Origin: Cladosporium sp. IMV 00045
Lineage: Eukaryota; Ascomycota; Dothideomycetes; Cladosporiales; Cladosporiaceae
Direction of reading: 5' to 3'
DNA length: 64,000 nt
Assembly: GCA_001931905.2 (NCBI GenBank)
Contig: MSJI02000176.1
Location: 1 to 64,000 of the forward strand
Of the stretch, positions 43,930 through 55,624 are shown piece after piece; within the stretch, counting starts at the first letter, position 1; every line of letters starts with the position of its first letter. The notes beneath the pieces are model-generated. The model saw nothing but the letters and a program-made list of their open reading frames with translations, made no database searches and was not told the origin of the DNA. A program made the translations under genes and the position numbers.

Positions 43930-45319
43930 TCATCTCGGCACGTCTCCCAAGCACACAGCAAGAACGGCGCAGTATCTGTAGAACGTCAGCTCTCTGGGAT
44001 TCAGGAGAAAGAAGCATGAGTTTCGGACGCACGCAGCAGCCGCCTTCCAAGTCTCGATTCTTGTCGATCCAGTGAATAGCGACAGGAATATGGTAAAGAT
44101 CACTACGCTCACGAGCAAGATGCTGATCCACACCGCTACGGAACAATCTTCGCTGCCTTTACCGAAGCTGTATCGCAGACAGATAGGGAGGACCAGAAGT
44201 GTTAGCATCGTGATGGAGATAATGATGCTAACGCAGAGATTGATGCGTTCGCCGTTGAAATATATCACCGTGTCGTTGCGAGATCTGCGCCGAGTTCCCT
44301 GGTCAAACCGGTAAGTAAAGCAGCGTTCTATCCGGCTCGTCGTCCATGGCTATGCAGATACTTACCGGCGAACGGAACATGCGCATTTTAAAAAGTTATT
44401 AGCAATATGATCTTTCATGCATTGCTTGATAATACAGCACAAAGTGCGATGCCAGATATAATTACATCAAAAAGAAAGAATGGTAGCCAGCGGAGGACGT
44501 GTTCGGCACTTCTGTCAAGCCAGGCAGAGTCACTCCCTGAGCGTAGAGTAACGAGATCGTCTCTATGCTGAATGTACTCGAGTTCCTCGTCGATCAAAGG
44601 CTTCGTCTGGTCGATGTACCTACAGACGCTGCGGTACTCAGATGCAGTTGGGCGGTTTAGAGCTCCCAATTGCCGAGAAGAACTGAGAAGAGCGGCTGAT
44701 TTATCAGTGCCAGTAATACCTATTTGCATTGGGCCTTAGAGTTTAGTCTCACCATAAGAATTGAAGGCTTGTTCAATCTTCTCAAGCAGCTGTTCGCGAG
44801 GACTGGGGTGATTGTCTGAGTGTCTGTTGTTGCTCGTTTCCAGATTCTTGAGATCGAAACGATTGAGCTTGTTTTCCAACACTCGCAAGACGTCCTGCTT
44901 CTCGAGGAGAAGTCGACTTTGCAGATAGCCGAAGCGTCGATATAATCCGAAGACCTCACCACTGCTTTGGAAGATGGCAAGGTTGGGATATCCCCATTTG
45001 AACTCGTTCACTTTCAAGTTTATTAGCTTTCTAAGCGTCACGTTTCTTCTCCTTAGTAATAATTCACGATACTTACATGATCGGACTCGCAAGCGGTCAA
45101 TTTCTGGGTGCTTGTCGCGAAACCAGGGTTTCTTCAGCCAGTCGAGCCACAGCTCCAGACAACTCGGAAATAAATCTGATCCAATAAATTAGTAAAGTCG
45201 CTCATAGAAACATCTTGGTATGTTAGCCCTTCACTTTTTAAGTTTTGATTAACGGGATCGTTCCCAGTGTTAGTTGTCCCAGTCGCAAACATTTCGATGT
45301 CGATTTCTCCGGAGTTCAT
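43930..45319 (-). CDS. DUF6594-type fungal membrane protein
   Basis: Six exons by my splicing: 45319-45235, 45175-45077, 45010-44753, 44695-44466, 44298-44033, 43975-43930; introns 59, 66, 57, 167 and 57 nt. All phases agree and give 327 aa. Landmarks in order: KWGYPNLAIF, YRRFGYLQSRLLLEKQDVL, LLEKIEQAFNSY, TASEYRSVCRYIDQTKPLID, YIQHRDDLVTL, AWLDRSAEHVLRWLP, then NDTVIYFNGERINL and two to three membrane helices (IIISITMLTLLVLPICL, ISILLVSVVIFTIFLSLFT, AAYCAVLAVCLG). This is the pattern of DUF6594 proteins, common and fast-evolving in Pezizomycotina and of unknown function. The fourth intron (167 nt) is long and may hide a further small exon. Confidence 0.72.
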
Positions 45320-47615
45320 GCTGACTGGACACCACTGTGATGAAGTTGTGAGAAGTTGAATGTTGGAAACGTCGCAGAAGCATCTCAGGGGTTTAAGAAT
45401 CCTATTTTGCTACCCTCTAGCTCCATGATGTACAAGCCAGTGCGGACATCTGCATGTTCATCTACCTACACAGCCCCGCCATGCAATGCACCTCAAGCCC
45501 AGCTGCAACCACTCCTCGTTTCCAGCTGGTCGACCGGTCAAAGTGAGCTGATCCCTCTGCACCGGCTCCAGGTTCAAGACGTCGTCGCTCTTCCTAGGTC
45601 AAACGATTCCTTTTGATGGTCCCTGTCAACAACGAATCTATTGATCGTCCAATTCAACGATCTTGCAGTTGTACGTCTTCACCAAGTCGGTCTGTGAACA
45701 CAGCTACGGTACTTGAGCTGCTTACGACACGTAGGTGATACATCGCCGCGTTCTTGGTCCTTGCTCATCGTCAAGTGATTCGAATCATGGAAGTCGTTCA
45801 AGGAAGGCTCGTGGGTGTTGAACAATTCACCCTTGAGGGGCTTGGAAAGCGCAGTTGATGCATGCAGTGAGATGCGCAGTGCAAGTGGTCAGGGCAGCCG
45901 CGCCCTTCTTGTGAGTCACTTCTACTGCTCAGCCTTGCGTCCCAATAGATACATGTAGTCATTGAGATTGCCTTTGGCTTCGGATGACCACCGATGAGCA
46001 TTCAGGCTTTCATGACGCCTCTATAACGCCGGCTTGAAACCTCTCTGTTAAACATCCATGCGGAAGTGCTGGCTAGTGAGATTGGAAGGTGAATGAGTAG
46101 TTCTTCGCAACATCTCAGAAGTGTCATACATGTGTGTTGTATCGCATGTCTAGGGTGACGATTTAGATGAGCAAGATGCAGCTTTCTTGCCAACGCCTAT
46201 CGTAAACGTGACATTCGAGCAGGCAAGTGACGCCGAAGAGCAAGCTCAAGCGTCATACCGCCAAATGCATGTTTTGCTAGATTTGATAGGGACTGAAGCT
46301 TTTTGTGAGGCTGTCGATTACGACAATAGCCTTGGTACAGCCGGAAAACCCAGTTTGCATTGTGCAGGCGATGCGACATCATGCTGTTCATCAAGTGCTT
46401 ACTTCGCCTCTATCATTATTACTTAGATAGTAAGTTAGCTGAACTTGACTACAGGGCTTATCTTGGGGGGGTGCTAAAGGGGAGGATGGATTGCATAAGA
46501 ACAGAAACAACTTCGCATGCCGCTGACTGTCTGGTAATCTTGACCCTTCTATCTCTGGGTACGATACGAATAGCAGCCGCTGCTATTTCGTGTCGTCAAG
46601 GGAAGCACTGCGGGCTACACTTACCCAAGGAACATCGCGAGGCTTTGTCTGCTTCATTCAACATCTAAGGCTGTGGACGTGGAAATATGAAGCCACTGGC
46701 CCAAAGCGTAATGATCATTGGGTGGCCACTCTAGGGCACCATGAGCACACTGCTTGTGTTCATATGAAGGTATAGCATGACGTGCCACGGGTAGCCTTTT
46801 CAAAGCAGACAGAGTGATAAGTCAAGTGGAAATCCTAGATTATACGAGAGGTAGGGCGTTGCGCGATGAGCCAAATTTCTTACTGTGGGCTCGTTAGGTG
46901 GCCGCCAACTTCCCAGAAACATGACACTAATTGCTGTCTGACTATCCCCTCCTCATGTAATGATCTTGATCATCTCACAATAATAAAAAGATCTATAAAC
47001 ATGTATACAAAAACTGGATCTCGGTGCTGAATCCTATGACATCATCGACAGAGTCGATCATACAATCTGTATGTGCCCTTGTGCCCTCCGTATAACTAAC
47101 CCTAATCGAGGGTTATCTTGCTGCTCCTGCCGAGTCCAAGTTCATTTAAACCGCATCGACTTTCGCCCTCCTAACTACCAAGCTCTCCCTTTCTCGTCAC
47201 CGGATTGCCCAAGTCGATTGATAGCGGCGAACATCCCACTTACATGTACTTATCTTTCGCACCTTCTATTAGCCGAGCGGGGCATTTGTGACAACTTCAG
47301 CGGCGTGTATCTCAGAACATAATATTAGGGATGATGACAAGATCACATAGGTGATTGTGTGAGCGCACTCGAATCCAGTTATCTCGCGATGGGAAAGACA
47401 CTCCTTTCGAACACATCAGGCTGATGAAACAATTCCTCTTGTTAAATCGCAATCACGATGACGTGTTTGACATCGGGTCTGATTGACCTGCTTGGGTTAA
47501 AACTTCCTTCTCATGTAGCTTGGCCATAGTACTTTGAGCGATTGCCGACTCCAGAACCCCTCATAGTCATCAACCTGTCCGCTCAACTCGACAGTATTAG
47601 ACATTAACTGCTGAT
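45320..47615. other. 2.3 kb gap without a recognisable gene
   Basis: Lower GC than the genes around it. Short frames on both strands have no family features. It contains a TAACCCT/AGGGTTA inverted repeat at 47097-47115. It marks the left border of the candidate catabolic cluster. Confidence 0.4.
47097..47115. repeat. 7-bp inverted repeat with telomere-like sequence
   Basis: TAACCCT and AGGGTTA flank a 5-nt spacer (AATCG). The left arm reads AACCCTAA like a telomeric or telobox unit, but it is a single copy and no array is present. Confidence 0.7.
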
Positions 47616-48038
47616 ATGGCGACAATTCTCGCAACCGATGAACCACCGCGAAGAGCCGTAATCCTCGAGCCCAAAGCGATCGAAGAGCAGCAAGACGAGA
47701 GCTTCGCAGATACCAGCAATGGCATCGTCACATGGAAGACTCTCATATCAGCGCCCAAAACAGCCACGGACTCGCTTACAGCTGGAATAGCCACTTTGCC
47801 ACCACAACAGGGCCACTTGTGCGCACACCGGCACACCCATGCGGAGATTTATCATATCATTAGTGGTCGTGGCACCATGACAATCGATGGGTTGGAGCAG
47901 GAAGTGTCTGCTGGCAGTGTTGTCTACATACCGGGAGATGCAGAGCACGGGATCCGAAATTCAGATCCGAAGGAAGAGTTGCGGTGGCTCTATGTCTTTG
48001 GAGCGGACGGCTTTCAAGACGTTGTGTACAGGTTCTGA
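47616..48038 (+). CDS. small single-domain cupin
   Basis: Single exon, 140 aa. The first cupin motif is seen in GHLCAHRHTHAEIYHIISGRG-like sequence, with metal-ligand candidates His71, His73 or His75 and Glu77; the second motif is YIPGDAEHGIRN with His111. So it is probably a metal-binding beta-barrel enzyme. Cupins of this size include isomerases, dioxygenases, lyases and epimerases, so the reaction is open. It is the leftmost gene of the candidate sugar-acid cluster and reads toward the ACS permease gene (convergent, 430 nt apart). Confidence 0.82.
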   Translation: MATILATDEPPRRAVILEPKAIEEQQDESFADTSNGIVTWKTLISAPKTATDSLTAGIATLPPQQGHLCAHRHTHAEIYHIISGRGTMTIDGLEQEVSAGSVVYIPGDAEHGIRNSDPKEELRWLYVFGADGFQDVVYRF

Positions 48039-48468
48039 AGACCGAGTCACTGGAGTGGCGGTAGACGCTTGCAACTGGTTGTAGGGGAATTGTCCGGTGC
48101 ATGAAGCCCGCGGTGTATGTGTGTGTCGCCAGCTGACGACGTAAAGCTCGCTCCAATAAGCCATGATACATAGCAAGTATACGGAGATCCTGTTGCAATT
48201 CCCTAACACGGTGCATACATGTATCTTCATGTGTTTGGAAGCAAGAGGACACAAGCAAATGAGGTAATCGATGAGTCAGAACGATTCGGCGTGCTAAGAG
48301 TATTCACATGATATTCGTGCTTATTGAGAAAGATCCTATATCGTCGAGAAGCATGGAGAGTCCACAGAACAGGACTCTGCTCTGCACACTGTTTTCCAGA
48401 CACTTGCCAGTTCCGCATTATTTGCATCATCTGTAAAGCTGAGTCGCGCTCTGTTCGTGTAGAAGGAC
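48039..48468. other. intergenic between convergent cupin and permease genes
   Basis: 430 nt of 3' flank. It contains an alternative final intron and stop for the permease (stop at 48429-48427). No gene. Confidence 0.4.
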
Positions 48469-50309
48469 TCACGTAGCGTAGCGCCACGGGTTCATATCGC
48501 CAGTCTGCTCCTGAAGTGCGTCCAGTTTCTTGTTCTTTTGCATGGCCCACCATCTTGCCACCAAGCAAGAAATGACCGTCAACCCACATCCAGCGATTAT
48601 AACACCACCTCCGGTCTGATATCTCGGTTCTTGGCTTCTCAAAAAGAAGTATGGTGTAAACCAATGCGAAACCTTTGAATAGAATTAGCACAATTCTTGC
48701 TGAGGCTCAAAAAATGATCCGATGGACCTACAGAGCTGACACAGTTGGCAATGGCGATTAGGGCCGCTCTCTTGGTACGGGGCCTTGGTACGACCGTGGT
48801 CTCCCACGCGATCTGTATATTTAAGCCCACAAAGGGGCCAGCGCAGAGCAGGAATATGCTGAAGTATCTCGCCCCTACATTTAGTGTAGAGATCATGATG
48901 ACAGCCCCGACCAAGCAGATGAGAATGGCGCCGATGATGTGGAAACAATGCTCTAGGCGGCGACCGCTCGACCATGATAGGAAGAGGGTGAAGAAGTATG
49001 CGAACAGGTAAGGTGGAGCCTGGATCAGGTATGTGCCAATTTCGCTGAAGCCGAAAGTGTCGACGATCTGTATGCAATTAGAGAAGCAATTGACTGATGT
49101 TCATCTCAGCTTACCGAGGGAAGAAAGTCTTTAAAAGACTGAGCGATGATGAGGAAGAAGTGGATGGCGGCAAACATCCAGGTGAATGGATCTTTCGCTG
49201 CTTGGGCGACACCACCCCAATAGTTTCCTTCATCATCCTCGCTGATACCACCAGCCGAAACGTCAGCGCGGTATTGTGCCATGGCACTCTCCTCCGGTGT
49301 GAAGTAGTAGGTGCCAGTATCAGATGGCCAGTTGGGGAGGAACCAGAAGCCGAGGACGGCCACGAGGATTGAAACCATTCCCTCGATCAGGAAGAACCAT
49401 TGCCAGGCGTGCAAGTTGGCGACATTGTCCATGTTTGTCAGGATTCCAGCGGCCAGAATTCCCGAGATCACGTTGGAAATGATATTGCCAGCGTGCCAGA
49501 TACCCATGCGAAGGGGAGACTCCTCTTTAGTGTACCAGGAGGAGGTCATCAAAGAAACAGCAGGGAGAAAGGGACCCTCTGTGACACCCACCAGAAAGCG
49601 ACAAAGCATGAACGACCAGGCACTCTTCATAGCAGGCATGGAAATGGTGACAGCAGACCAACCCAGCATACAGATGGGAAGCAGAAGGCGAGGCTTTCCC
49701 TTAGCGATGACGACGTTTGCTGGGACCTGAGGCAAGATGAGTGAATAGGAAACAAAAAGGTGGTGGAAGATACAAACCTGAGAAATGATATATCCAACAT
49801 AGAAGAGCGAGATACCAGCGCTCCATTCGACGTCTGACATGTGTAGGTCTTCTTGCATGCCAGCCAGCTGTGGCATTCATCAGTCAGAGGTCTTGAGGCC
49901 AAAAGTGGATGCGGATGACTTACGCGAGCGTTGCTCACGTTGATGCGATCAAGGTAGCTAGATGAAGCTGTCAGGACATAGGTTAATCGTCTCCTGGCTG
50001 AGGGACAAGACATACTTCATGAGTAGCATGAAAGTGATGCATGGCTAAGTTGGTGGTTAGCATGTGACCTTGTCTTTGTGGGTACAACCAAAGCTTTACC
50101 AAGAACTTCCAGTCCAATTTTCTCAATACTTTCTTATTGAGATTTGCCACTTCTTCCTCGGATTTCCCTACCAGCAGAGGGTATCGCTGAAGAATCTCGT
50201 CGGCAAGAGTAGTCGCTTCGGCTTTCTCGACATGTTCGATGTTCTTTTGCTTCTCCAGCGACGAACGAGACTGCCCATCGATGGAGACGTGGCCGTGGTG
50301 CTCTGTCAT
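48469..50309 (-). CDS. MFS permease, anion:cation symporter (Dal5/Tna1 type)
   Basis: Seven exons: 50309-50100, 50044-50016, 49957-49924, 49867-49778, 49726-49115, 49067-48732, 48672-48469, with six introns of 47-59 nt. The product is 504 aa. After an acidic N-terminal tail, joining the small exons gives KFLPCITFMLLMNYLDRINV then SNARLAGMQEDLHMSDVEWS, the ACS-family signature of transmembrane helix 1. Later blocks include LCRFLVGVTEGPFLPAVSLM and WFFLIEGMVSILVAVLGFWF. Family members import carboxylates such as allantoate, nicotinate or pantothenate with protons; a sugar-acid or other carboxylate is plausible here. The 3' end is NPWRYAT; both splicing and retention of a possible last intron end on a stop at once. 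Confidence 0.9.
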
Positions 50310-51281
50310 GATGAAGATGATTGGTAGGGATCACTGATGTGCGAAGAGACCCAAATCTTCGTAGGAGGTGAAACTGTCTTCTCGTTTGCTTGAGAGTTGG
50401 ACGCGCCTTGTCTTATAGTAAGGTAGAGCCGGCGCGCACACGGCGACCCATACCAAATGCCTGTATGTTCAATGCGCATGCTAGCCGATACATTCATGTG
50501 AGGGGATGAGGTCAAGTTGGCGGGTGGGTTCCGATGTTGGAGAGGGCTTGTAATGCCCAGAGAGGTCCAAGGCTTTGCTCAGGTACATGGGGTCGAGGGA
50601 ACAGCTTGCGGTCGTCTGTTGCTAGGCGGAGAAAGAAAGACCGGCCAGACCGGGTACCAATAGTGCCGTAGGCTGTAGCCGACTCGATTTCTCCAGTATG
50701 GGGCCCCATGGTGGATCTCAAGGTCCCTCTTCTGTACCCCAGATGCTCACCAGGTCATGGCAGTGCAGGGAATTAGCTTTTTCGCTGGCGCCAAGCTTTT
50801 CGGACTCTGTAGCGAGTCCGACGATGGAGGTCGCCCGCAGACCGCACGTGGTCCGATATTACGTTTCTCATGTAGGCCAGCATTGTGTGGGGAATAATGA
50901 TGCCGCCCGAAATGTTGCATTGCCGAAGACTACCAGTGCAGTATGTTGGAGCCAAACGATTGATCTCACGGGTTCAAAGGTTCAGTAGATTGTCTTAGCG
51001 AGCTTTCTCAATGGCGTATCGATTTTGTATTGTGTGAGAGGCGATGATATCAGGACTGCGAAAATGGCTGCTCCAATATATGTGAGGCATCTCGATCTAG
51101 ACATCAACGACGGAGTCTCCCATGATCGTCACATACGATCGATTTCTGTTATTCATTTCCACGATCGACAGGCTTGTATAAGAGCTTCAGATAATTCAAC
51201 TACAACGGGAGGAGACCACTGGCGATTGCAATACATTGTTGATGAAAACCTGGTCCATTTGAGGCTGATTGCTAGCATACC
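50310..51281. other. intergenic with CGG-rich motif
   Basis: About 970 nt between the permease start (minus) and the stop of the dehydrogenase gene. CCGGCCAGACCGG at 50641-50653 is a CGG-containing near-palindrome of the kind Zn2Cys6 proteins bind. No gene seen. Confidence 0.35.
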
Positions 51282-52271
51282 CTACTTTGCGACATTACCA
51301 GAAGAAATATACTGGTTCAAAAGATCAATCGCAGCCTTAGCCGTCTCCATCTGAGTCTGTGCGGTTGCAGCGCCAATGTGAGGCGTACTGACCACACGCT
51401 GAGCCCACAAGGCCGCGTACTTCTCCTTCGTTGGAGGCTCCTGCTCATGGCAATCCAGGCCTGCGCCCCATATCAGACCTTCCGCAAGCGCCCTCTCTAG
51501 ATCAACCTCGTTGACAATACCACCACGGGATGCATTAATCAAGATGGCGTTTCGCTTCATCATCGCAAGCTCTCTGTAGGCAATGAGGTCTTTGGTATCT
51601 TTGGTCAGAGGAACATGGATAGTAACAACATCCGAGACCTCTAGGACTTGGTCGATGCTTGTTGCACGGGTGTGAGGCAGGTCAGACCATGCATCTGCGG
51701 GTGCAAAAGGATCGTAAGCCACGAGTGACGCCTCGTAACCTCCATGGAAGATCTTGGCTGCGGTCTTGCCGATGTTGCCCATGCCAATGACACCAATGGT
51801 CTTTTGGTGAAGCATGAGGCCTGAGCAGCTCTCCTTGGGAACGCGGAGTCCTGACTGCTGCTTGGAGTTGATGGCAGGAATGTCTCTTGCAACCGAAGTG
51901 GCAAGAGATACGACGAGCTCGGCGACGGCGCGTGCGTTGACACCAGGTGTATTGAAGATCTTGATGCCTCGCCGCGCGCAGGCATCTGCATCGATCTTGT
52001 CAATCCCAACTCCCTGCTTACCGATGGCGCAGAGGTTTGGGCACGCTTCAATGTCCTCGGCTGTGAGGTAAGATCCTCTGATCAAGAGGTATTGTGCATT
52101 TGTCCGCCAATTGACATGCTCTGGAGTGCCGGGGAGGATGGCGTTAAACAGTTCATGGGCATGTTCCACTGCCTCCGGATGGAAGGTGTCGAGTAGATAC
52201 ACAGTTGGCTTGTCTTTGTTGTATTCCGCTGGTGGCGAAGGAGGACCTTCGATGATCCTTGCTGGAGCCAT
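51282..52271 (-). CDS. D-isomer-specific 2-hydroxyacid dehydrogenase
   Basis: Single exon, 329 aa. The NAD-binding motif GMGNIGKTA is at residues 163-171. Catalytic residues of the family: Arg249 (LINASRGG), Glu278 (CHEQEPP) and His298 (STPHIGAAT). GKQGVGIDKIDADACARRGI and NTPGVNARAVAELVVSLA are typical. These enzymes interconvert 2-oxo acids and D-2-hydroxy acids (glyoxylate, hydroxypyruvate, 3-phosphoglycerate type). In this cluster it would fit reduction of the 2-oxo product of the aldolase or a side product; that is inference. ATG 52271 is the only in-frame ATG at the 5' end. Confidence 0.87.
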   Translation of the reverse strand: MAPARIIEGPPSPPAEYNKDKPTVYLLDTFHPEAVEHAHELFNAILPGTPEHVNWRTNAQYLLIRGSYLTAEDIEACPNLCAIGKQGVGIDKIDADACARRGIKIFNTPGVNARAVAELVVSLATSVARDIPAINSKQQSGLRVPKESCSGLMLHQKTIGVIGMGNIGKTAAKIFHGGYEASLVAYDPFAPADAWSDLPHTRATSIDQVLEVSDVVTIHVPLTKDTKDLIAYRELAMMKRNAILINASRGGIVNEVDLERALAEGLIWGAGLDCHEQEPPTKEKYAALWAQRVVSTPHIGAATAQTQMETAKAAIDLLNQYISSGNVAK

Positions 52272-53246
52272 GGACGGTATTGTTCGGTTGAAGTTCTGGA
52301 GTTGTCGTGGCACGAAGTCCTCAATTTCCAACACAGCGGCTGCGTATCTTCGTCGCAAACAATATTAGTGTTTTTCTAGAACAGAGTGAGCCCGTATCAA
52401 AACTCATCCGTGTTATATATACGGAGATGATCGTGTGACACACAGCCCATATTGGTCCGATGCATTCCGGCTCATAGTATCCGAAGGTAAACGGTGGTGT
52501 TCCGAAAAGATCTTCCGTCCGATGCAGTGAGACGAGAATCCTTTTAATCTCTTAGACTGGGGAGAGTAGTCTCGTACGCTTCCGTATAGTCACTTACATG
52601 GGTTTCACCTGAAGTCTCGTGCCATTTTTGAGAGGTCAACTAGGTATTGAGCATCTGCTTGCAGTTTAGGGAATCACTCTGCATGACCTTTTTAATCTGA
52701 ACACCGCAGACAAGTGAGGTGGTCTCGGCCATAGTGTGTCTACAACAACAGGACGCACCACTGAGGAGAGCCCAGCGATGAATGTTCAATTCTGTGAAGC
52801 TGATTCGTTGATGGCGAATAATTGAGTGTGCTCAAATGATGAGTGAAGTGAAGCAAGCGCAGCAGATTCAAGGCCCGATATCGGAGGAGCGACTCGCCGA
52901 TGGTCGGCGTCTCCAATCAATGAACATCACAATATTATTCTTTCGTAGCAATAGAAGTATTCGCGAAACACGGAAAGAATCGCAATTTGAGGGACACAAC
53001 TCGAGGACAAGAGAAAACTAAAACGGTAGTGCCTTCATTGCGTTTGAGAAGATCAATCACTAAGCATCGATGTTTCTTCCAGATGTGCATCTCCAAGAAT
53101 CCGAATTTGTTCGTGCGTACACCTTGCTACGCAATAGCTTAGATACCGCGAGTACATTCGAGAGTCATGCAAGAAGATCAGATAGTCTCCATGCTACAGA
53201 TCAGATATGTCAGCATGACCTCCTTTGGATGTCGAGTTGGATTCTC
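52272..53246. other. intergenic, dehydrogenase promoter with candidate operators
   Basis: About 975 nt between the start of the dehydrogenase and the stop of the first regulator gene. It holds the CGG-N10-CCG site and a repeated GTCCGATGCA element listed separately. No gene seen. Confidence 0.4.
52468..52483. promoter_or_regulatory. CGG-N10-CCG inverted triplet, candidate Zn2Cys6 site
   Basis: CGG at 52468-52470 and CCG at 52481-52483 are spaced by 10 nt, the Put3-like spacing of binuclear zinc cluster dimers. It lies about 200 nt upstream of the dehydrogenase ATG, and the 10-mer GTCCGATGCA flanks it at 52455-52464 and 52517-52526. Two regulators of this class are encoded within 7 kb. Confidence 0.35.
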
Positions 53247-55121
53247 TCACCGATTTGGATCGATGAGGTACCCTGGCAAGCCCTGGCTTTCACTCCAGAG
53301 CATATCTCGGAGGTCTTTCATTCCCTCGAACCTCTGTGATATATTACTGAGAAGGTCCAGACAATCTCGTATCAATCGCGACGGCTCCCATCGCCCAGGG
53401 CTCGTGTCTTGCACTCGTTGGTCGGTGAAGTAAAGACCAACAGAGAATAAATCGTACCCGTCAAGAGCAGCCAACGCCCCGTTCTTTGTCTCTGCCTTTT
53501 GCCGAAAGCTGTTCACAAGAGCAGTGAATTCCGCATCGGCCGTGGTTTGTAGATGCGCCATCGAACCACCTCGATCCTTTTTTGCGTTCTTCAGTATCTG
53601 GAGAATGATCCTGCATGACAATGAAGAGAAAGCCAGCTGTGTTATATCTCTCAAGTCTGTATCTGCCGGAAGAGTCATTCTTTCGGTGCTCATGCCCTTC
53701 CAATGTTTGAAATTGGCGAGATGAAAGACTGTGCCCATGCTTGGCTTTCGGCGAATCTCGCGCAGCAGATGAGCATACTGTACGGCAGTGATCAAAGAGT
53801 TGACGGAGCTGTCAGCAGCCGTCTTGTTTGAGGACAAAGGCATCTAGGGGTTCTAATTAGGATCAATGTGGATTGTATGGCTGGGAGTTACTCACTGGTG
53901 TTGTTATCTCACGGTCCTGCAGGCAGAAGGGTCTTTCTAATGCGAAGCTGATTGAACTACGCATGGGTCAGTACTGACTGGTGCTTGAGCCTAGGCAGTA
54001 CTCACGCATCAAGTATATATATCGACCAAAATAGTCTTCCGTTCTCAATTTTCTCTGGATCTGCTGCCGATAAATCTGAGACCCCGGAAGTGTGCATACC
54101 TGAAGACATTGTCCTGGCCAGAGCAAGGCCGATTAAATGCCAGGTTGAGCCGCCCAAAGAGCTGTAAACTGAAAACATGGCCAAAGCAAGCAGAGATCGG
54201 AGTATACAAGCGTTGTCTGCCTCGCTGATGAGGCGATTCATTAGGCGCAATGCGCTCTGTGCGAGAGCTACGACGAAGCTCTCCTTGTGTTGAAAGTTAG
54301 GTGAAAGAAGTATGCCGGTCGCAATCACAACATAAACTAAGAACATATCGTGAGGGGCACGAGAGGCCAGATCTTCAGATCTTCCTTTCTCGAGGTTGTC
54401 CATTACGTTGGCATACTTGGCCAGGAAATCGTTCCGTTCGAGAAAGGGACATATCATCTCGCACATAGCCAAGTAGCGTTGCACAGGCTGGTCAGCCACC
54501 GTTCGTGTCAAACGTAGCCCGGAAGGTAAGATGTCTTGGTAGAATGCCTCGAGAGTGCCGAAGAGTGCACTATTGGAGACGTTCGAACATGCTGGATCCG
54601 ATCCTGACACATTTGTGGCCGCGCTGAGGAAAGTCTCGAATGAGTACTGATGAAGCGATATTTGCTGACGGTCGCGTAATTCTGCCATGGCGCTCAATGG
54701 CAAGTAATCCATATCATGCATTGCTGTCTCGAGAACCCTGCTCTGCGGCAGGGACTCGGTTTGATCACCATCTTCATGTTGATGGTCTTCGGTTTCTCGG
54801 TTTGACGACTCGTTGGGGCTCTGGAGTGGCGACACCAGAGACTCTTGCGTCTCTGCGGCCTCAAGTTCGAGTCTCTGCACGTTCACTTGTAGACGTTCTA
54901 TCCAACTCGTAGGTTCTGGTTGGGCCGGATCAAGCACGACGCCCATGCGTCGCTGTATGCAGGCCGCACCGGCTTCTGTGCATTTGCGGCATTCGGGTAA
55001 CTCTCGATCACACTGTGTGGTATAATTATCAGCGGTGGACAGTGATCTTTGCATCGACAAGGCCTACCCTTTGCTTCCTTCGCCAACATCGAGCACATGC
55101 CTGAGGCATTAGAGATGCCAT
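53247..55121 (-). CDS. Zn2Cys6 transcription factor (left)
   Basis: Four exons: 55121-55068, 55012-54006, 53947-53896, 53843-53247; introns 55, 58 and 52 nt. The product is 569 aa. The zinc cluster is split by intron 1: exon 1 ends in ACARCWRRKQR and exon 2 opens CDRELPECRKC, giving Cys9, 12, 19, 26, 29, 36 with normal spacing. A heptad-like linker (ERLQVNVQRLELEAA) follows, then the fungal_trans middle homology region (LFWSIYILDAFALERPF), with the usual YxLDR-type helix altered to ILDAFALERP. Upstream start ATG 55121 sits only 8 residues before the first Cys. Placed between the dehydrogenase and aldolase genes, it is a likely pathway regulator. Confidence 0.88.
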
Positions 55122-55624
55122 TTAGTCCGTCGGTGTCTTTCGGACGCAACATGAGCGATTGACAGCCCAAGATCTCTGCGCGGGCAAGTGGGGATTTGAT
55201 GATGCGGAGGCATCGGACCATCTTGTAATTTAAATTTGTGGTATCACCGCACTGCGAATTCGAGCAAAAGCGCTAATCTGTAGAACATACTTTTCACCTT
55301 TTTCTTGCCGAGGGCGGCGAGTGTCCGACGCCATCTCCGAGTACCACTTCGCCCCGATGCCAATCACCAACCCTAGATGTGCAATACCCTAGTCGTAAGG
55401 TCGGTTCCGTGTCTATTTCACCCGATCAAGATAGAGTCACAATCGTAAGGTGAAAGGTATATGAGCTAAGAAATCGACCCAGGAATTTTGAATGCTATTC
55501 ATTTCCACATTTCACAACCGACCAGGGCAATTTGTTTCGATTGACTGTACTTCAGTATCTAACTCAATTCTGCTACTTTCAAGCACATTGTTACAGATCA
55601 GATCATTCTCACAGACACTTCATC
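55122..55624. other. intergenic, divergent promoter of regulator and aldolase
   Basis: 503 nt shared between the Zn2Cys6 gene (minus) and the aldolase gene (plus). A shared promoter would allow co-regulation. No gene seen. Confidence 0.45.
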
